From: Alistipes sp.
Lineage (GTDB): Bacteria; Bacteroidota; Bacteroidia; Bacteroidales; Rikenellaceae
Direction: 5' to 3'
Length of the DNA: 64,000 nucleotides
Assembly: GCA_031285405.1 (NCBI GenBank)
Contig: JAITWH010000026.1
Coordinates: 41,259-105,258, forward strand
Positions within the stretch are counted from its first letter, which is position 1. Each line of letters opens with the position of its first letter. Shown piece by piece: positions 1-8,376 of the stretch. The position numbers and the translations under genes were made by a program. The notes beneath the pieces were generated by a model, which saw only the letters and a list, made by a program, of their open reading frames with translations, did not search any database and was not told where the DNA came from.

Positions 1-240
1 TTTCGCCATGTCGCCGTCGTGCCAGTAGAATTTTTCTCCCTCGTCGTAGTCGGGGTTATCCTCGACGACTCCCGCGCGGGTCGCGACCGCAGGATTCGCA
101 TCGGTGAGCTCGCCTATCGTTGCGCGCACCGCAGGCGCGTACGTTTTTACTTCGGGAGCGGTGTCTCCCGTATTTTCGCTGCCGCACGACACGGACAGGA
201 GCGCCGCCGCGAAGGCTACAAAATAGTGTGCTGGTTTCAT
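1..240 (-). CDS. Lipoprotein, N-terminal part (runs off window)
   Basis: The reading frame starts at the ATG complementary to 238-240 and is still open at base 1, so only about 80 residues are visible. The start MKPAHYFVAFAAALLSVSCG is a type II signal peptide with the lipidation Cys at residue 19, followed by a polar, Ser/Thr/Asp-rich stretch. A Thr-Arg-Ala-Gly segment near residue 55 recalls the N-terminal processing region of fimbrillin-like proteins, but too little is present to assign a family. It lies 46 bp downstream of another minus-strand lipoprotein gene and may be co-transcribed with it. Exported outer-membrane or surface lipoprotein is the safe call; fimbrillin-like is a guess. 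Confidence 0.6.
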   Translation of the reverse strand, partial: MKPAHYFVAFAAALLSVSCGSENTGDTAPEVKTYAPAVRATIGELTDANPAVATRAGVVEDNPDYDEGEKFYWHDGDMAK

Positions 241-286
241 CGCTTATTGTGTTTTTAGCTATTAATCGTTCTCTTTTTTCGGTTCT

Positions 287-2041
287 CTACGGCTGAACAT
301 AGCCTCCGCCGCCGGTGAAGTTGCTGCCGCTGTTGCCGGCGGGCTCCTCCGGTGCGGACATCGTCAGAAATGTGTGCGTGTTGTCCTCCTCCATAACGTT
401 TCCGTTCGCGTCCTTGAAGCCGCTGATATTCACGGTGTGGAGCGTTTCGCCCTCGTGAACGGTGTACTGGGCGGTGAACACCGTGTTCCCCGCACTCCAC
501 GAGCCGGTAAGATCCACAGTGGCCCCGCCCTCGTAAGTGAGATACACTCTATGGTCATCGTTATCAGCATCCATCGCCTCGCTGAAGGTGATCGCGACAT
601 TGCCAATCAATGGCGCACCCCAACCGTCGGGCGACACCGACACGACCGTCGGCTTGGTGTTGTCTGTGGGGGCCGTCACGGTCAGCGTGGCGACGTCGGA
701 GATCGTGCTGCCCACGGCGTTGGTCGCCACACAGCGTATCTTCAGGCCATCAAGATTCGAGTCACTAATAACGGTAAGCGTTGCCGTCTTTACGCCTGTA
801 TAGATTTCATTGTTTGACAATTTGTACCACATGCCGCCTTCCATTATCTCCCACTCATACGACGTTGCGCCAGTAGCCGCGACACTGAACGTGGGTGTTT
901 CGCCCTCCTCTACGGTTTGGGACAGGGGATTGGTGGTGAAGACGGGTGCGGTCGGTGTGGGAGGAGTGTAGGGCGGAGTGTAGGGTTCCGTCACGCTGAA
1001 GCTCGCGCCGACAGATGCACTCGCGCCGTCCGTGGCGTCGATCGTGATAGTCTCGTTGTAGGTTCCCTTGGCGAGACCCGCCTTGGGCTGAATGGTGAAT
1101 GTGGCCTTCTCCTCGGCGGCAAGCTCGGTGGTCGAGAGCGCGCCGATTGTGAAGTTGACGGCGGTGGGCTGCGTGAGCGTCACCGTGCCGGAGCCTGTGT
1201 TTGTGATCGTCACGGTCTGTGCGGTGGGCAGCGAGTAGTTCTCGTCGCGCGAACCGAAAGAGGCCGACCCCGAAGCGGCGATGGAGTAGGTCGGCGCCAC
1301 GGGAACTTGGCCATCCTCGGTCGTGCCGCTCTGGGTGATCGTGATCTCCTCGAAGCTGTCGGGCGCGTCGGTCGGGACGATCGCGATGACGGCTCGTCTG
1401 TCCGCGCCGGTGTAGTTGGGCTCCAGCGCGATGCCGATTGTGTAGTCGCCCGCCTCGTCGGCCCCCGACGGGTCGATGCTCAGCCATGTCGCGTCGGCGC
1501 GTGTTGTCGCGGCGCGAGTCGCGTCATCCGACTCGATGTCAGTCTCGGTGACGGTCGAGCTCCAAGCCCCGAGAGTCGTGAACGACACGCTGCCCGCGCT
1601 GGTCGAGTCGGCCCAAACCCTCTGCACGGTCTCGCCCTCGGTGAAGGTCACGTGCCTGGGCGCGGGCCCCACCTCGACTGTCACGACGACGGTGCGCACG
1701 GCCTTGGCCCTCTCGGCGCCAACTTCGCAGAAGTAGTAATATGTTCCCGCCGTAAGCGAGGCCGGCAGCGCGAAACTCGCTTCGGTCGCTCCGTCGATGG
1801 CTGTGCCGTTGGCGTTGGTCGCCGACTCGGCGGAGTACCATTGATAGGTGAGTGCGGCCCCCTCGGTCACGGTCGCCGCGACGGTCAGGCTGCCCGCGAT
1901 GCGACCCTCGGTCAATGCCTCCGGAGCGGTGGGTTGGGTGGCGATGCTGATCTCGGGCATCGGGTCGTCCTTCTTGCACGAGGACATGATGGCCGCGCAT
2001 GCAACTGTCACAAGAACGGCAAGTGTCAAAAATCTCTTCAT
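287..2041 (-). CDS. Multidomain Ig/BACON/Big_5 surface lipoprotein
   Basis: 584 aa. I start at the Met whose signal peptide reads MKRFLTLAVLVTVACAAIMS, with the lipidation Cys at 22; an in-frame Met 39 codons upstream lies before the promoter at 2066-2099 and is rejected. Visible order: an Ig/PKD-like beta domain (~35-130), a BACON domain (~150-235, with TWLSIDPSG and a terminal ITITQSG), an abnormal-spindle-like beta-sandwich (~245-345), a Pro/Tyr/Thr linker (YTPPYTPPTPTAP), an Ig-like domain (~360-465) ending TLTV, and a Big_5/SbsA-type domain (~470-570, ITFSEAMD). BACON domains in Bacteroidetes usually bind glycans or mucin. No catalytic motif is seen, so this is probably a surface adhesin or glycan-binding protein. 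Confidence 0.85.
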   Translation of the reverse strand: MKRFLTLAVLVTVACAAIMSSCKKDDPMPEISIATQPTAPEALTEGRIAGSLTVAATVTEGAALTYQWYSAESATNANGTAIDGATEASFALPASLTAGTYYYFCEVGAERAKAVRTVVVTVEVGPAPRHVTFTEGETVQRVWADSTSAGSVSFTTLGAWSSTVTETDIESDDATRAATTRADATWLSIDPSGADEAGDYTIGIALEPNYTGADRRAVIAIVPTDAPDSFEEITITQSGTTEDGQVPVAPTYSIAASGSASFGSRDENYSLPTAQTVTITNTGSGTVTLTQPTAVNFTIGALSTTELAAEEKATFTIQPKAGLAKGTYNETITIDATDGASASVGASFSVTEPYTPPYTPPTPTAPVFTTNPLSQTVEEGETPTFSVAATGATSYEWEIMEGGMWYKLSNNEIYTGVKTATLTVISDSNLDGLKIRCVATNAVGSTISDVATLTVTAPTDNTKPTVVSVSPDGWGAPLIGNVAITFSEAMDADNDDHRVYLTYEGGATVDLTGSWSAGNTVFTAQYTVHEGETLHTVNISGFKDANGNVMEEDNTHTFLTMSAPEEPAGNSGSNFTGGGGYVQP

Positions 2042-2065
2042 TTGTGGGTGTTGTAATAAAACAAG

Positions 2066-2099
2066 CAAATGTAGAGTGAGCAAAACAATTGACACAAAA
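2066..2099 (-). promoter_or_regulatory. Bacteroidetes-type promoter of the BACON lipoprotein gene
   Basis: On the minus strand TTTTG (complement of 2095-2099) is followed 21 bases later by TACATTTG (complement of 2066-2073), matching the -33/-7 pattern. It lies 25 bp before the chosen start at 2041 and supports that start. Confidence 0.6.
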
Positions 2100-2104
2100 A
2101 AAGT

Positions 2105-2190
2105 CATTGCGTTTCGCAAATCCGCACGAAACGCAATGAAACCGACAAAAATTAGCACCTAACGCAATGGAGATCGCACGAAACGCAATT
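2105..2190. promoter_or_regulatory. Repeated CGCACGAAACGCAAT sites, candidate operator
   Basis: The 15-mer CGCACGAAACGCAAT occurs at 2123-2137 and 2175-2189, both followed by GAAA within one base. The first copy also forms a 12-bp inverted repeat with CATTGCGTTTCG at 2105-2116. The sites lie just upstream of the promoter at 2066-2099 and beside the AraC-type gene, which makes them candidate regulator-binding sites. This is inferred from position only. Confidence 0.4.
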
Positions 2191-2204
2191 GAAAACGGCA
2201 GCCT

Positions 2205-2237
2205 CCCGAGACCCGAAACCCGAAACCCGAAACCCGC
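2205..2237. repeat. Short tandem heptamer (ACCCGAA)
   Basis: Four to five copies of a 7-bp unit ACCCGAA sit just beyond the stop codon of the AraC-type gene. This is a simple-sequence repeat of unknown role. Confidence 0.6.
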
Positions 2238-2245
2238 CCGAACAG

Positions 2246-3355
2246 CTACCGCCCGCCCAAACTGCGCCGATACTCGGTGGGTGTCATGCCGACGATCTTC
2301 TCGAACTGCCTATGAAGATTCGACAGATGGTTGAACCCCGCCAACCGGCACACCTCGTCCAACGAGACGTCGGGCCGCTCCTCGATCAGCCTCCGCGCCT
2401 CGCCCACGCGCAACTTCATGCGCCACGCCCGAAAGTCGGAGTCCATGTGGGTCTTCAGATAGTGTCGAAAAAAGTTGTGATTCGTCCCCAGCGACACGAC
2501 CACGCTCTCGACATCGACGTCGGGCTTGCAGTACTCCTTGTCGGCGACCCACCTCTCCAACGCTGCCTTCAGCCGCTGCTCCTTCTCCGACAGATGCCTC
2601 TGCTCGTAGTCCGAGATCTCGCCCTCCGCCGGCACGGGCCCTGCCGAGAGCGCGGGTATGAGGAACTTCGCGTCGGCCATGTAGTTCGAAAACCGGTACA
2701 CCATGCTCGCGTAGTAGGCTGTGTAGGCCACAATGAAGAGGCAGTAGAGCAGGCTGCCGGCAAAGATCGACACCAACGCCCACACGCCGATCACCAACGC
2801 GCTGTAAAAGCACACCTTCACCCACCTCAGCCGGTGGTTCTCCTCCTCGTCGTAGTAGGCCTCCACCTGCTGGAGACTCCGCCCGTACTCGCGCCGAAAC
2901 AGATGGACGTAGCGCAGCAGCTGAAGCCCATAGAGCACCACGCAGCCATAGAGCGCGTAGGGGAAAAGCTCCCCCGCCTCGGGCAGCAGCGAGATCGCCA
3001 CCAACGAACCCCCCACCACGCCGATGACCGACAGATGGCGCAAGACGATCGCCCGAGTCACCCACGCCGGCCGCACAAAAGTGATGCACGTGACCGTGAA
3101 CAGAAACGCCTGACACGAGGCGATGAACAACGTGCAGGCCATCAACACGTAGTCCTTCTCCGCCTCGACCCCCATGAAGTAGCTGAAAAATCCCGACGCC
3201 GCGAGGACGAAATAGGCACCGGCGAGGTACGCACGCGCCTTGCGCAGCTTGCCCAGCACCTCCTGCCGCGGAATGCGAATGCCCAACAGCAGCACCCCCA
3301 GCACAAGCGTCACGCACGACGAGCTGAAGGTGAGCATATAGTGTGTTATCGCCAT
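2246..3355 (-). CDS. Membrane-anchored AraC-family transcriptional regulator
   Basis: 369 aa from the start MAITHYMLTF (an alternative Met lies four codons upstream). Residues ~1-240 contain six or seven hydrophobic segments, such as VTLVLGVLLLGI and the stretch around YTAYYASMVYRF. The last ~100 residues form an AraC/XylS helix-turn-helix pair: FRAWRMKLRVGEARRLIEE, then LDEVCRLAGFNHLSNLHRQF and VGMTPTEYRRSL. This architecture (multi-TM sensor fused to an AraC DNA-binding domain) is common in gut Bacteroidales. The gene lies between the fimbrial operon terminator and the BACON lipoprotein gene, so it probably controls one or both. Ligand and regulon are unknown. Confidence 0.85.
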   Translation of the reverse strand: MAITHYMLTFSSSCVTLVLGVLLLGIRIPRQEVLGKLRKARAYLAGAYFVLAASGFFSYFMGVEAEKDYVLMACTLFIASCQAFLFTVTCITFVRPAWVTRAIVLRHLSVIGVVGGSLVAISLLPEAGELFPYALYGCVVLYGLQLLRYVHLFRREYGRSLQQVEAYYDEEENHRLRWVKVCFYSALVIGVWALVSIFAGSLLYCLFIVAYTAYYASMVYRFSNYMADAKFLIPALSAGPVPAEGEISDYEQRHLSEKEQRLKAALERWVADKEYCKPDVDVESVVVSLGTNHNFFRHYLKTHMDSDFRAWRMKLRVGEARRLIEERPDVSLDEVCRLAGFNHLSNLHRQFEKIVGMTPTEYRRSLGGR

Positions 3356-3451
3356 GTCGAAAAACATATTCGGACTCTGTTTTGGCTGCGATCTCTGCCG
3401 CGATCAACTATTTTTTTCGGCTGCTAAGGTAACGGTTTTATCGGATTTTAT

Positions 3452-3497
3452 AAAAAAAACGAAAGAGCCCCACGCGATGAAGCGTAAGGCTCTTTCG
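3452..3497 (-). terminator. Rho-independent terminator of the fimbrial operon
   Basis: The 10-bp stem CGAAAGAGCC (3460-3469) / GGCTCTTTCG (3488-3497) is followed on the minus strand by an eight-base T run. It lies 27 bp past the stop of the last fimbrial-operon gene and separates that operon from the AraC gene. Confidence 0.8.
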
Positions 3498-3523
3498 ATA
3501 TGCTCTCGCCGGAGGGCGATTGA

Positions 3524-5395
3524 TTACTCGTCCTTCATGCAGCGGACAGTGTGGCTTGCGTTGCGAAAATTGCCACCGATTAAGTTGAAGGCAGTGCCCT
3601 CGCCGAAGCCGAAGGCGTCACTGTGGCTCATGGTAGCGCTGGTAATCGCCCAATAGCGGCTACTGCTGTTGGTAGACACATTGAGTTCGCCGAAGTTACC
3701 ATTGCGATAGTTCGTCATAGGCAAGAAGAGCACGTTGGCGCTGACTGTTTTGTCGATGAACTCGTAGCCACCCACAGTGTAGGCTCTGCCGCTCGGAGCC
3801 GTCTGGCCCGCATTCACCCACTTGTTGGTGGAGGAGTCTATCAGAGTTTTGAACTCGTCGATCCTGGGCTGTCTCCATCCACCGGGGCAGGGATTTCTGT
3901 CACCACGCCAGTACTGTACATCGGTCATGTCCGCAACGTTCGTCCATCCCGTGTGACTGGCGGTGCTCGTTATCGGATTTGTTGCGCTCCAACCCACATT
4001 GCTGCCCCATTGGTATAGCAACCCATGGCTTTCGGGCTTGTCGGCAAAGGTGCCCGGCTCATCCACGTTGCGCGTCGCCCACATGATGCCGCCGATATTG
4101 ACGCCCAACTCCCAGACCGTCCCCAACACAAACGTGGTCGATGAGATGAGCACAGGGGCGGCATCCGTACCGGCGTCGAGCACCAGTGACATCGCGTAGT
4201 CGGTGATGGCGGCATCGTGGTCCAAACACTTGATGGTGGCGATGTACTGCCCCTCCTTACTGCCATCTTTGACGATGCTTTTCAGCTCGAAGTTTGTCGG
4301 CTCGGTGACGTAGCTCGCGCGAGTGCCCGTTTGGTTGAGTTGCCACTTGGTTATGCCTCCGTCGCCGGTCGTCGGGATCCACGCGTTCGAGGGGTTGACC
4401 ACAAAGCGGATTGCAGTCTCGTAGTCCTCCGCTATGTAGACCTTGTCGGTGAAGCCGATCATCTCGAACCGCATTGCCGTCGAGGCCTTGGCGAACTCAA
4501 ACACGGTGCGCTCGGCGGGCGTGTCGCTGTCGTTCATCGTGATGGCGATGGCGCCGTTTGCGTCGACGATCGAGAAGATGGCCTCCTTGTCCCTTGCGTT
4601 GCCCGTCGGGATGGGGTCGCCGGCGTTTACCCAGCCGCTGCCGATGTTGTACTGAATGGTGATGGTGCCGTTACCGTTGTCCACTACCCGTATCTGCGGG
4701 CTGACTCCTGCCGACCCCTGCGGCCCTTGAGGACCCTGAGGGCCAACGGGGCCAACGGGGCCGGTGTCTCCCTGTTCTCCTTGCACACCTTCTTCACCCT
4801 GCGGGCCTTGCGGACCTTGAGGGCCAGTTTCGCCCTGCGGGCCTTCTCCTCCCTGCGGACCTTGAGGACCTGCGGGGCCAGTTTCGCCCTGCGGGCCTGT
4901 CGGGCCAGTAGGGCCGGTTTCACCCTGTTCACCCTGAGGGCCAGAGGGACCGGAAGGACCGGAAGGACCGGCAGGACCGGAAGGGCCAGCGGGGCCAGCG
5001 GGACCGGCAGGCCCTTGCGCGCCGCCCGATATGTCTGTTCCGGTATTCGTCCACTCGCCGTCGGTCTTGTACCAGATTGAGACGGTGCCGTCGGAGTTGG
5101 TGCGCACCTCGATCTGCGGGGCCGCGCCGTGCGTAATGTCGATCGAGGTCTCCGCACGCGAGCCGCCGCCGATAAAGTTGATGCGGTGGCCGCTGCCGTC
5201 GGGCAGTTCGTCGACCGACTGGATAAGCATCCCCGCGTCGAGGTGGTTTTGCAACGCCCCGACCACATCTTCGATCGTGGTGATACGTTGCTCGTGGTCG
5301 TCGAGTCGATTGTTAATCGTCTTGTGACACCCGACCATTGTCGTCGCGCATAGCGCGAACACCGCCAGCTTGACGGCAGTCATGATTCTCTTCAT
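3524..5395 (-). CDS. Collagen-like lipoprotein with C-terminal FISUMP domain
   Basis: 623 aa. Lipoprotein signal peptide with lipidation Cys at 23 (TTMVGC). Residues ~27-125 contain a short coiled coil ([19 protein letters not shown]) and two small beta repeats resembling the DUF4988/PL29-N region ([20 protein letters not shown]). Residues ~128-230 are about 34 uninterrupted Gly-X-Y triplets, rich in [13 protein letters not shown]. After a second beta module, a FISUMP (Fibrobacter major paralogous) domain fills ~440-623, with IMWATRNV and [10 protein letters not shown]. This is the last gene of the five-gene operon, 80 bp after the preceding fimbrillin gene. A trimeric collagen stalk presenting a FISUMP head is the likely form; the ligand is unknown. 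Confidence 0.85.
   Translation of the reverse strand: MKRIMTAVKLAVFALCATTMVGCHKTINNRLDDHEQRITTIEDVVGALQNHLDAGMLIQSVDELPDGSGHRINFIGGGSRAETSIDITHGAAPQIEVRTNSDGTVSIWYKTDGEWTNTGTDISGGAQGPAGPAGPAGPSGPAGPSGPSGPSGPQGEQGETGPTGPTGPQGETGPAGPQGPQGGEGPQGETGPQGPQGPQGEEGVQGEQGDTGPVGPVGPQGPQGPQGSAGVSPQIRVVDNGNGTITIQYNIGSGWVNAGDPIPTGNARDKEAIFSIVDANGAIAITMNDSDTPAERTVFEFAKASTAMRFEMIGFTDKVYIAEDYETAIRFVVNPSNAWIPTTGDGGITKWQLNQTGTRASYVTEPTNFELKSIVKDGSKEGQYIATIKCLDHDAAITDYAMSLVLDAGTDAAPVLISSTTFVLGTVWELGVNIGGIMWATRNVDEPGTFADKPESHGLLYQWGSNVGWSATNPITSTASHTGWTNVADMTDVQYWRGDRNPCPGGWRQPRIDEFKTLIDSSTNKWVNAGQTAPSGRAYTVGGYEFIDKTVSANVLFLPMTNYRNGNFGELNVSTNSSSRYWAITSATMSHSDAFGFGEGTAFNLIGGNFRNASHTVRCMKDE
4706..5014 (-). repeat. 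Collagen-coding triplet repeat tract
   Basis: A stretch coding for consecutive Gly-X-Y triplets, with near-identical 9-18 bp units (GGACCGGAAGGACCGG; CCCTGCGGGCCTT). Such tracts gain or lose units easily, so the stalk length may vary between strains. Confidence 0.8.
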
Positions 5396-5416
5396 TGTTT
5401 GATGGTTGTTTGGATG

Positions 5417-5440
5417 AATGTTTGTTTGTTTGTTTGTTTG
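5417..5440. repeat. TTTG tetranucleotide repeat before the collagen-like gene
   Basis: Five perfect TTTG units (5421-5440), with further near-matches beside them, lie 22-45 bp upstream of the start at 5395. On the transcribed strand this reads CAAA repeats in the 80-bp leader between the two genes. Slippage here could alter leader length, but no effect is demonstrated. Confidence 0.6.
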
Positions 5441-5475
5441 GGTTGTTCTATAACGTTTCCCGGTTTACACAACAA

Positions 5476-6939
5476 TCACCTGTCGCGGACGCAACGGATG
5501 GGCCTCCGATGAATATCACCCCTCGAACTCACCCACGTGTGAACCTCCACATCTCCAAAGGAGAAGACGCACTGGCGCGTCTCATACTCAACAGGCGCAA
5601 TAGTACTCGTCCAATAGGTACCCCAAGCACCCTGATCGTCGACACTTCCATTGTAAATGGAACCGGAGGCGGCGAAAAAGAGGGTGCCGCCGGGGGTCAC
5701 CACATTCATCCCTTTCGGTTCGGAATCGACCCAACCCGGATTGCTCGTGTAAGACGTGCCGTTTTCGTCGAGCGGCCCCTTATTGGTCGCCGCCACCATC
5801 AAGGCCTCACACTCTGGCTGAGTCGGCATCCTCCACCCCGCCGGACAGATCGAGCCGTCGGTGCCGGTGCCGTTGGCCGGTGTGGCCGCATCCTCCCAGA
5901 AATACATGTTCTGGTCGTCGTAGACGTAAGGCGTCGTGGCGAAATGTCCCGGAGTCGAGACGTTCACTCCCGCCCAGATGAGCTCGCCCACCACCACGGA
6001 GGGGATCAGCTCCGACTCGCCCCCCTCTCTCTCGAAGTACTGCCAGTCGGCGATGGTCTGGGTGCCGACGCTGACGGAGATTTGGGGATTGACGGGGCTC
6101 GTGCTGCGATTCACGGTCACGGGATAGACGTAGTGGCGACCCGCGTCGAAGTCGTGCGACGAGGGGATTCGCCACGAGAATGTCTCGCCGCCAAGGGTGA
6201 ATGCCACGCTGCGTCCGCTCGCCCCGTCGGGCTGCGGAACGAGGATTGTGGTAAAGGTGGCGGCGGCACCACTCTCGGGCGAGGCGGCCTTCAGGGGCGA
6301 GAACGCACCGAAGCGAGTCGAGGCAATCGAGCCGTCCGACAGGTCGAACGTCGCCTCGGCGGGCATCCCGTTGAACACGACCCCCGAGGCGATCATCGCC
6401 GCAACCTCCGACGACGAGACGCCGCTGCCCGCCCGAACGTTGAGCGTGATCTTGCTCATCAGGTGGCGGAAGGCAAGTTGCACTGCGTCGGTGCTCGCAG
6501 CCACGCCGGCGGCGCGGGCGTAGAGCGCGTCGGTCTGCGAGGCGGCGCCCACGGTGTAGCTCTCCGTCGTGCCCTCGACCCACGGATAGATGGCCGTGAA
6601 ATCGACCGTACCCGCCTGCGGGTAGTAGAGCGGCACTCCGTCCACGGGTTCGAGTGCTCCGGTGGCGGGATTGGTTATGGCAAACGGCTTGTTAGTCACC
6701 CCGTTTTGCGCCCCGCCGGTCGTCGAGACTCCTATGCGGTCGCCCACAACCCACGCGTCGCCATCGGGCGAGGTGCGGGTTGCGGCAGGCAAAGAGGCAG
6801 GCAAAGCGGCAGGCAGAGCGGCGGCCAATCGCACCGCCTGGGCGGGAGTTTCGGTCACCCTCTCCTTCGAGCAACCGGTCGCCAACATGGCCACCGCCGC
6901 CAACACGCCTAAAATGGCTAAATAAAATATCTTTCTCAT
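5476..6939 (-). CDS. Fimbrillin-like lipoprotein fused to FISUMP domain (copy 2)
   Basis: 487 aa. Signal peptide II with the Cys at 23 (MLATGC). A short Ala/Leu/Pro repeat (AALPAALPASLPAA, coded by a 12-bp tandem unit) precedes a fimbrillin-family domain (~55-310) with the family hallmarks TRTSPDGDAWVVGDRIGV, a YPQAGTVDFTAIYPW strand and FRHLMSKITLNV. A FISUMP domain follows (~320-487): LIWAGVNVSTPGHFAT, then SICPAGWRMPT and the terminal IRCVRDR. The fusion suggests a fimbrial subunit with a lectin-like or structural cap. It lies 36 bp downstream of a paralogous gene with the same architecture. Start chosen from the signal peptide. Confidence 0.85.
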   Translation of the reverse strand: MRKIFYLAILGVLAAVAMLATGCSKERVTETPAQAVRLAAALPAALPASLPAATRTSPDGDAWVVGDRIGVSTTGGAQNGVTNKPFAITNPATGALEPVDGVPLYYPQAGTVDFTAIYPWVEGTTESYTVGAASQTDALYARAAGVAASTDAVQLAFRHLMSKITLNVRAGSGVSSSEVAAMIASGVVFNGMPAEATFDLSDGSIASTRFGAFSPLKAASPESGAAATFTTILVPQPDGASGRSVAFTLGGETFSWRIPSSHDFDAGRHYVYPVTVNRSTSPVNPQISVSVGTQTIADWQYFEREGGESELIPSVVVGELIWAGVNVSTPGHFATTPYVYDDQNMYFWEDAATPANGTGTDGSICPAGWRMPTQPECEALMVAATNKGPLDENGTSYTSNPGWVDSEPKGMNVVTPGGTLFFAASGSIYNGSVDDQGAWGTYWTSTIAPVEYETRQCVFSFGDVEVHTWVSSRGDIHRRPIRCVRDR

Positions 6940-6975
6940 AGTTGTCGTTTTTTATCTTTTTTTATTCCACCGCAT

Positions 6976-8361
6976 TTACACCTCCGCAACGCAACGAACG
7001 GACATCTGACGATACCGACCACCCGTATGCGCCGACATTTGGACCTGCGTCTCTGAAAAGTAAATGCTGTACGCGGAGTTATTAAGCGTAGGCACAGGCG
7101 TACTCAACCAACAGGCGCCGTACGTACCCTGACTGAGAGTACCTTTATTTAAACCGGAGGCAGAGAAAAAGAGGGTGCCGCCGGGGGTCTCCACATTCAT
7201 CCCTTTCGGCTCGGTATCGACCCAACCCGGATTGGTTGTATACACCCCGCCAAATCCGCCATCCGGCAAAATTCCGCCATCCGGCAAACTTTCGCTCGTC
7301 GCCGGCCCCTTATTTGTCGCCGCGGCCATCAAATCCGCATACTCTTTCCGAGTCGGCATCCTCCACCCCGCGGGGCAGATCGAGTCGTCGGTGCCGGTGC
7401 CGTTCGCCGGACTGGTCGCCTCATCCCAGAAGTATTGGTACTCGCCGTCGTAGACGTAGGGCGTCGCGGCGAAAGTCCCCTGTCTGCCCACGTTGCGCGT
7501 CGCCCACCTCAAGCCCTCCACGACTACGCCCGGGTCGATGACCCTTGCCGGGTCGCCGGGTATCGACTGAGAGAACATCTCCGCGTTCCCGCGCTTCAGA
7601 TCAATACCATCCTCCAGCGGCGCGCTCCGGAAGGTCAGGTCGCCACTCTGGATCAGGAACATGCTCGTGCCCGCCGGAATCGTAAAAGAGAAGGGCCCAT
7701 GATCGGGAAAAACAAATGCCCGGAAAGTCACCCCGTCCGCCATGCGGAACATCTTCACATCCGCTCGGCTGCCAAGCCATACCGCGACATCGCGCAGCGT
7801 GACGGTCAGCTCCTCGGCGGGATCGAGTGTCATGTACGAGTCGATTATCGTCAACTGAATCAAGGCGTTCGCAGGAGAAAACGACAACGGCACCGCCTCA
7901 CCCGCGGTTACATTGGGTGCAGAAGAGGTGAGCATGTTCGATAGACTATGGTTCTGTGCCGTGCTCTGGTCGAGCCGCACCCTGATCGTATTCCCATTCG
8001 AAGCGTCGTAAGGATAGTAAGCTTCAAAATCCATCGAGTTGACACCCGCCGGCCAGAAAACGTTGCCGCTCCAGCTGTCGGTAGCCCTGTTGTATGTCAG
8101 GGGCAGGTTGGAGATGAGAGTGCGACCATTGACAACTCCGCTGATGCCGATCTTGTCGCCGTCCTCCCACTGGTTGGTGAATTCGTAGTCGTCGGTCACC
8201 ACGCGGGTCTGCGGGTTGCCGTTGTCGGCGGCGGCGTCGAATCCGATCTTGAAGGTGATGCGCTCACCTGCCGATGAGGGTGTTTGAGGCTCGGCCGTCT
8301 CTTCGTTGCACCCCGTCAGCATCGTCAGCGGCAGGGCAAGTAAAAATAGTATCCGTTTCAT
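6976..8361 (-). CDS. Fimbrillin-like lipoprotein fused to FISUMP domain (copy 1)
   Basis: 461 aa from MKRILFLLALPLTMLTGC (lipidation Cys at 18; an alternative Met lies three codons upstream). Residues ~30-280 form a fimbrillin-type domain: ERITFKIGFDAA, TRVVTDDYEF, QWEDGDKIGI, MDFEAYYPYDASNG. Residues ~285-461 form a FISUMP domain with LRWATRNVGRQGTFAATPYV, DSICPAGWRMPT and terminal VRCVAEV. In this last part it is closely similar to the next gene (PKGMNV.TPGGTLFF.ASG in both), so the pair probably arose by duplication. Its start follows the FimB-like gene by 15 bp. Proposed role: fimbrial or surface-fibre subunit. Confidence 0.85.
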   Translation of the reverse strand: MKRILFLLALPLTMLTGCNEETAEPQTPSSAGERITFKIGFDAAADNGNPQTRVVTDDYEFTNQWEDGDKIGISGVVNGRTLISNLPLTYNRATDSWSGNVFWPAGVNSMDFEAYYPYDASNGNTIRVRLDQSTAQNHSLSNMLTSSAPNVTAGEAVPLSFSPANALIQLTIIDSYMTLDPAEELTVTLRDVAVWLGSRADVKMFRMADGVTFRAFVFPDHGPFSFTIPAGTSMFLIQSGDLTFRSAPLEDGIDLKRGNAEMFSQSIPGDPARVIDPGVVVEGLRWATRNVGRQGTFAATPYVYDGEYQYFWDEATSPANGTGTDDSICPAGWRMPTRKEYADLMAAATNKGPATSESLPDGGILPDGGFGGVYTTNPGWVDTEPKGMNVETPGGTLFFSASGLNKGTLSQGTYGACWLSTPVPTLNNSAYSIYFSETQVQMSAHTGGRYRQMSVRCVAEV

Positions 8362-8376
8362 ATCTCTCATTTTTTT

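Noticed and set aside
2042..2158. Extended N-terminus for the BACON lipoprotein
   Set aside because: The extra 39 codons cover the promoter and would put the lipoprotein signal in the interior.
5395..6912. 505-codon plus-strand open frame
   Set aside because: It is antisense to the fimbrillin-FISUMP gene and has an Arg/Gly/His composition typical of shadow frames.
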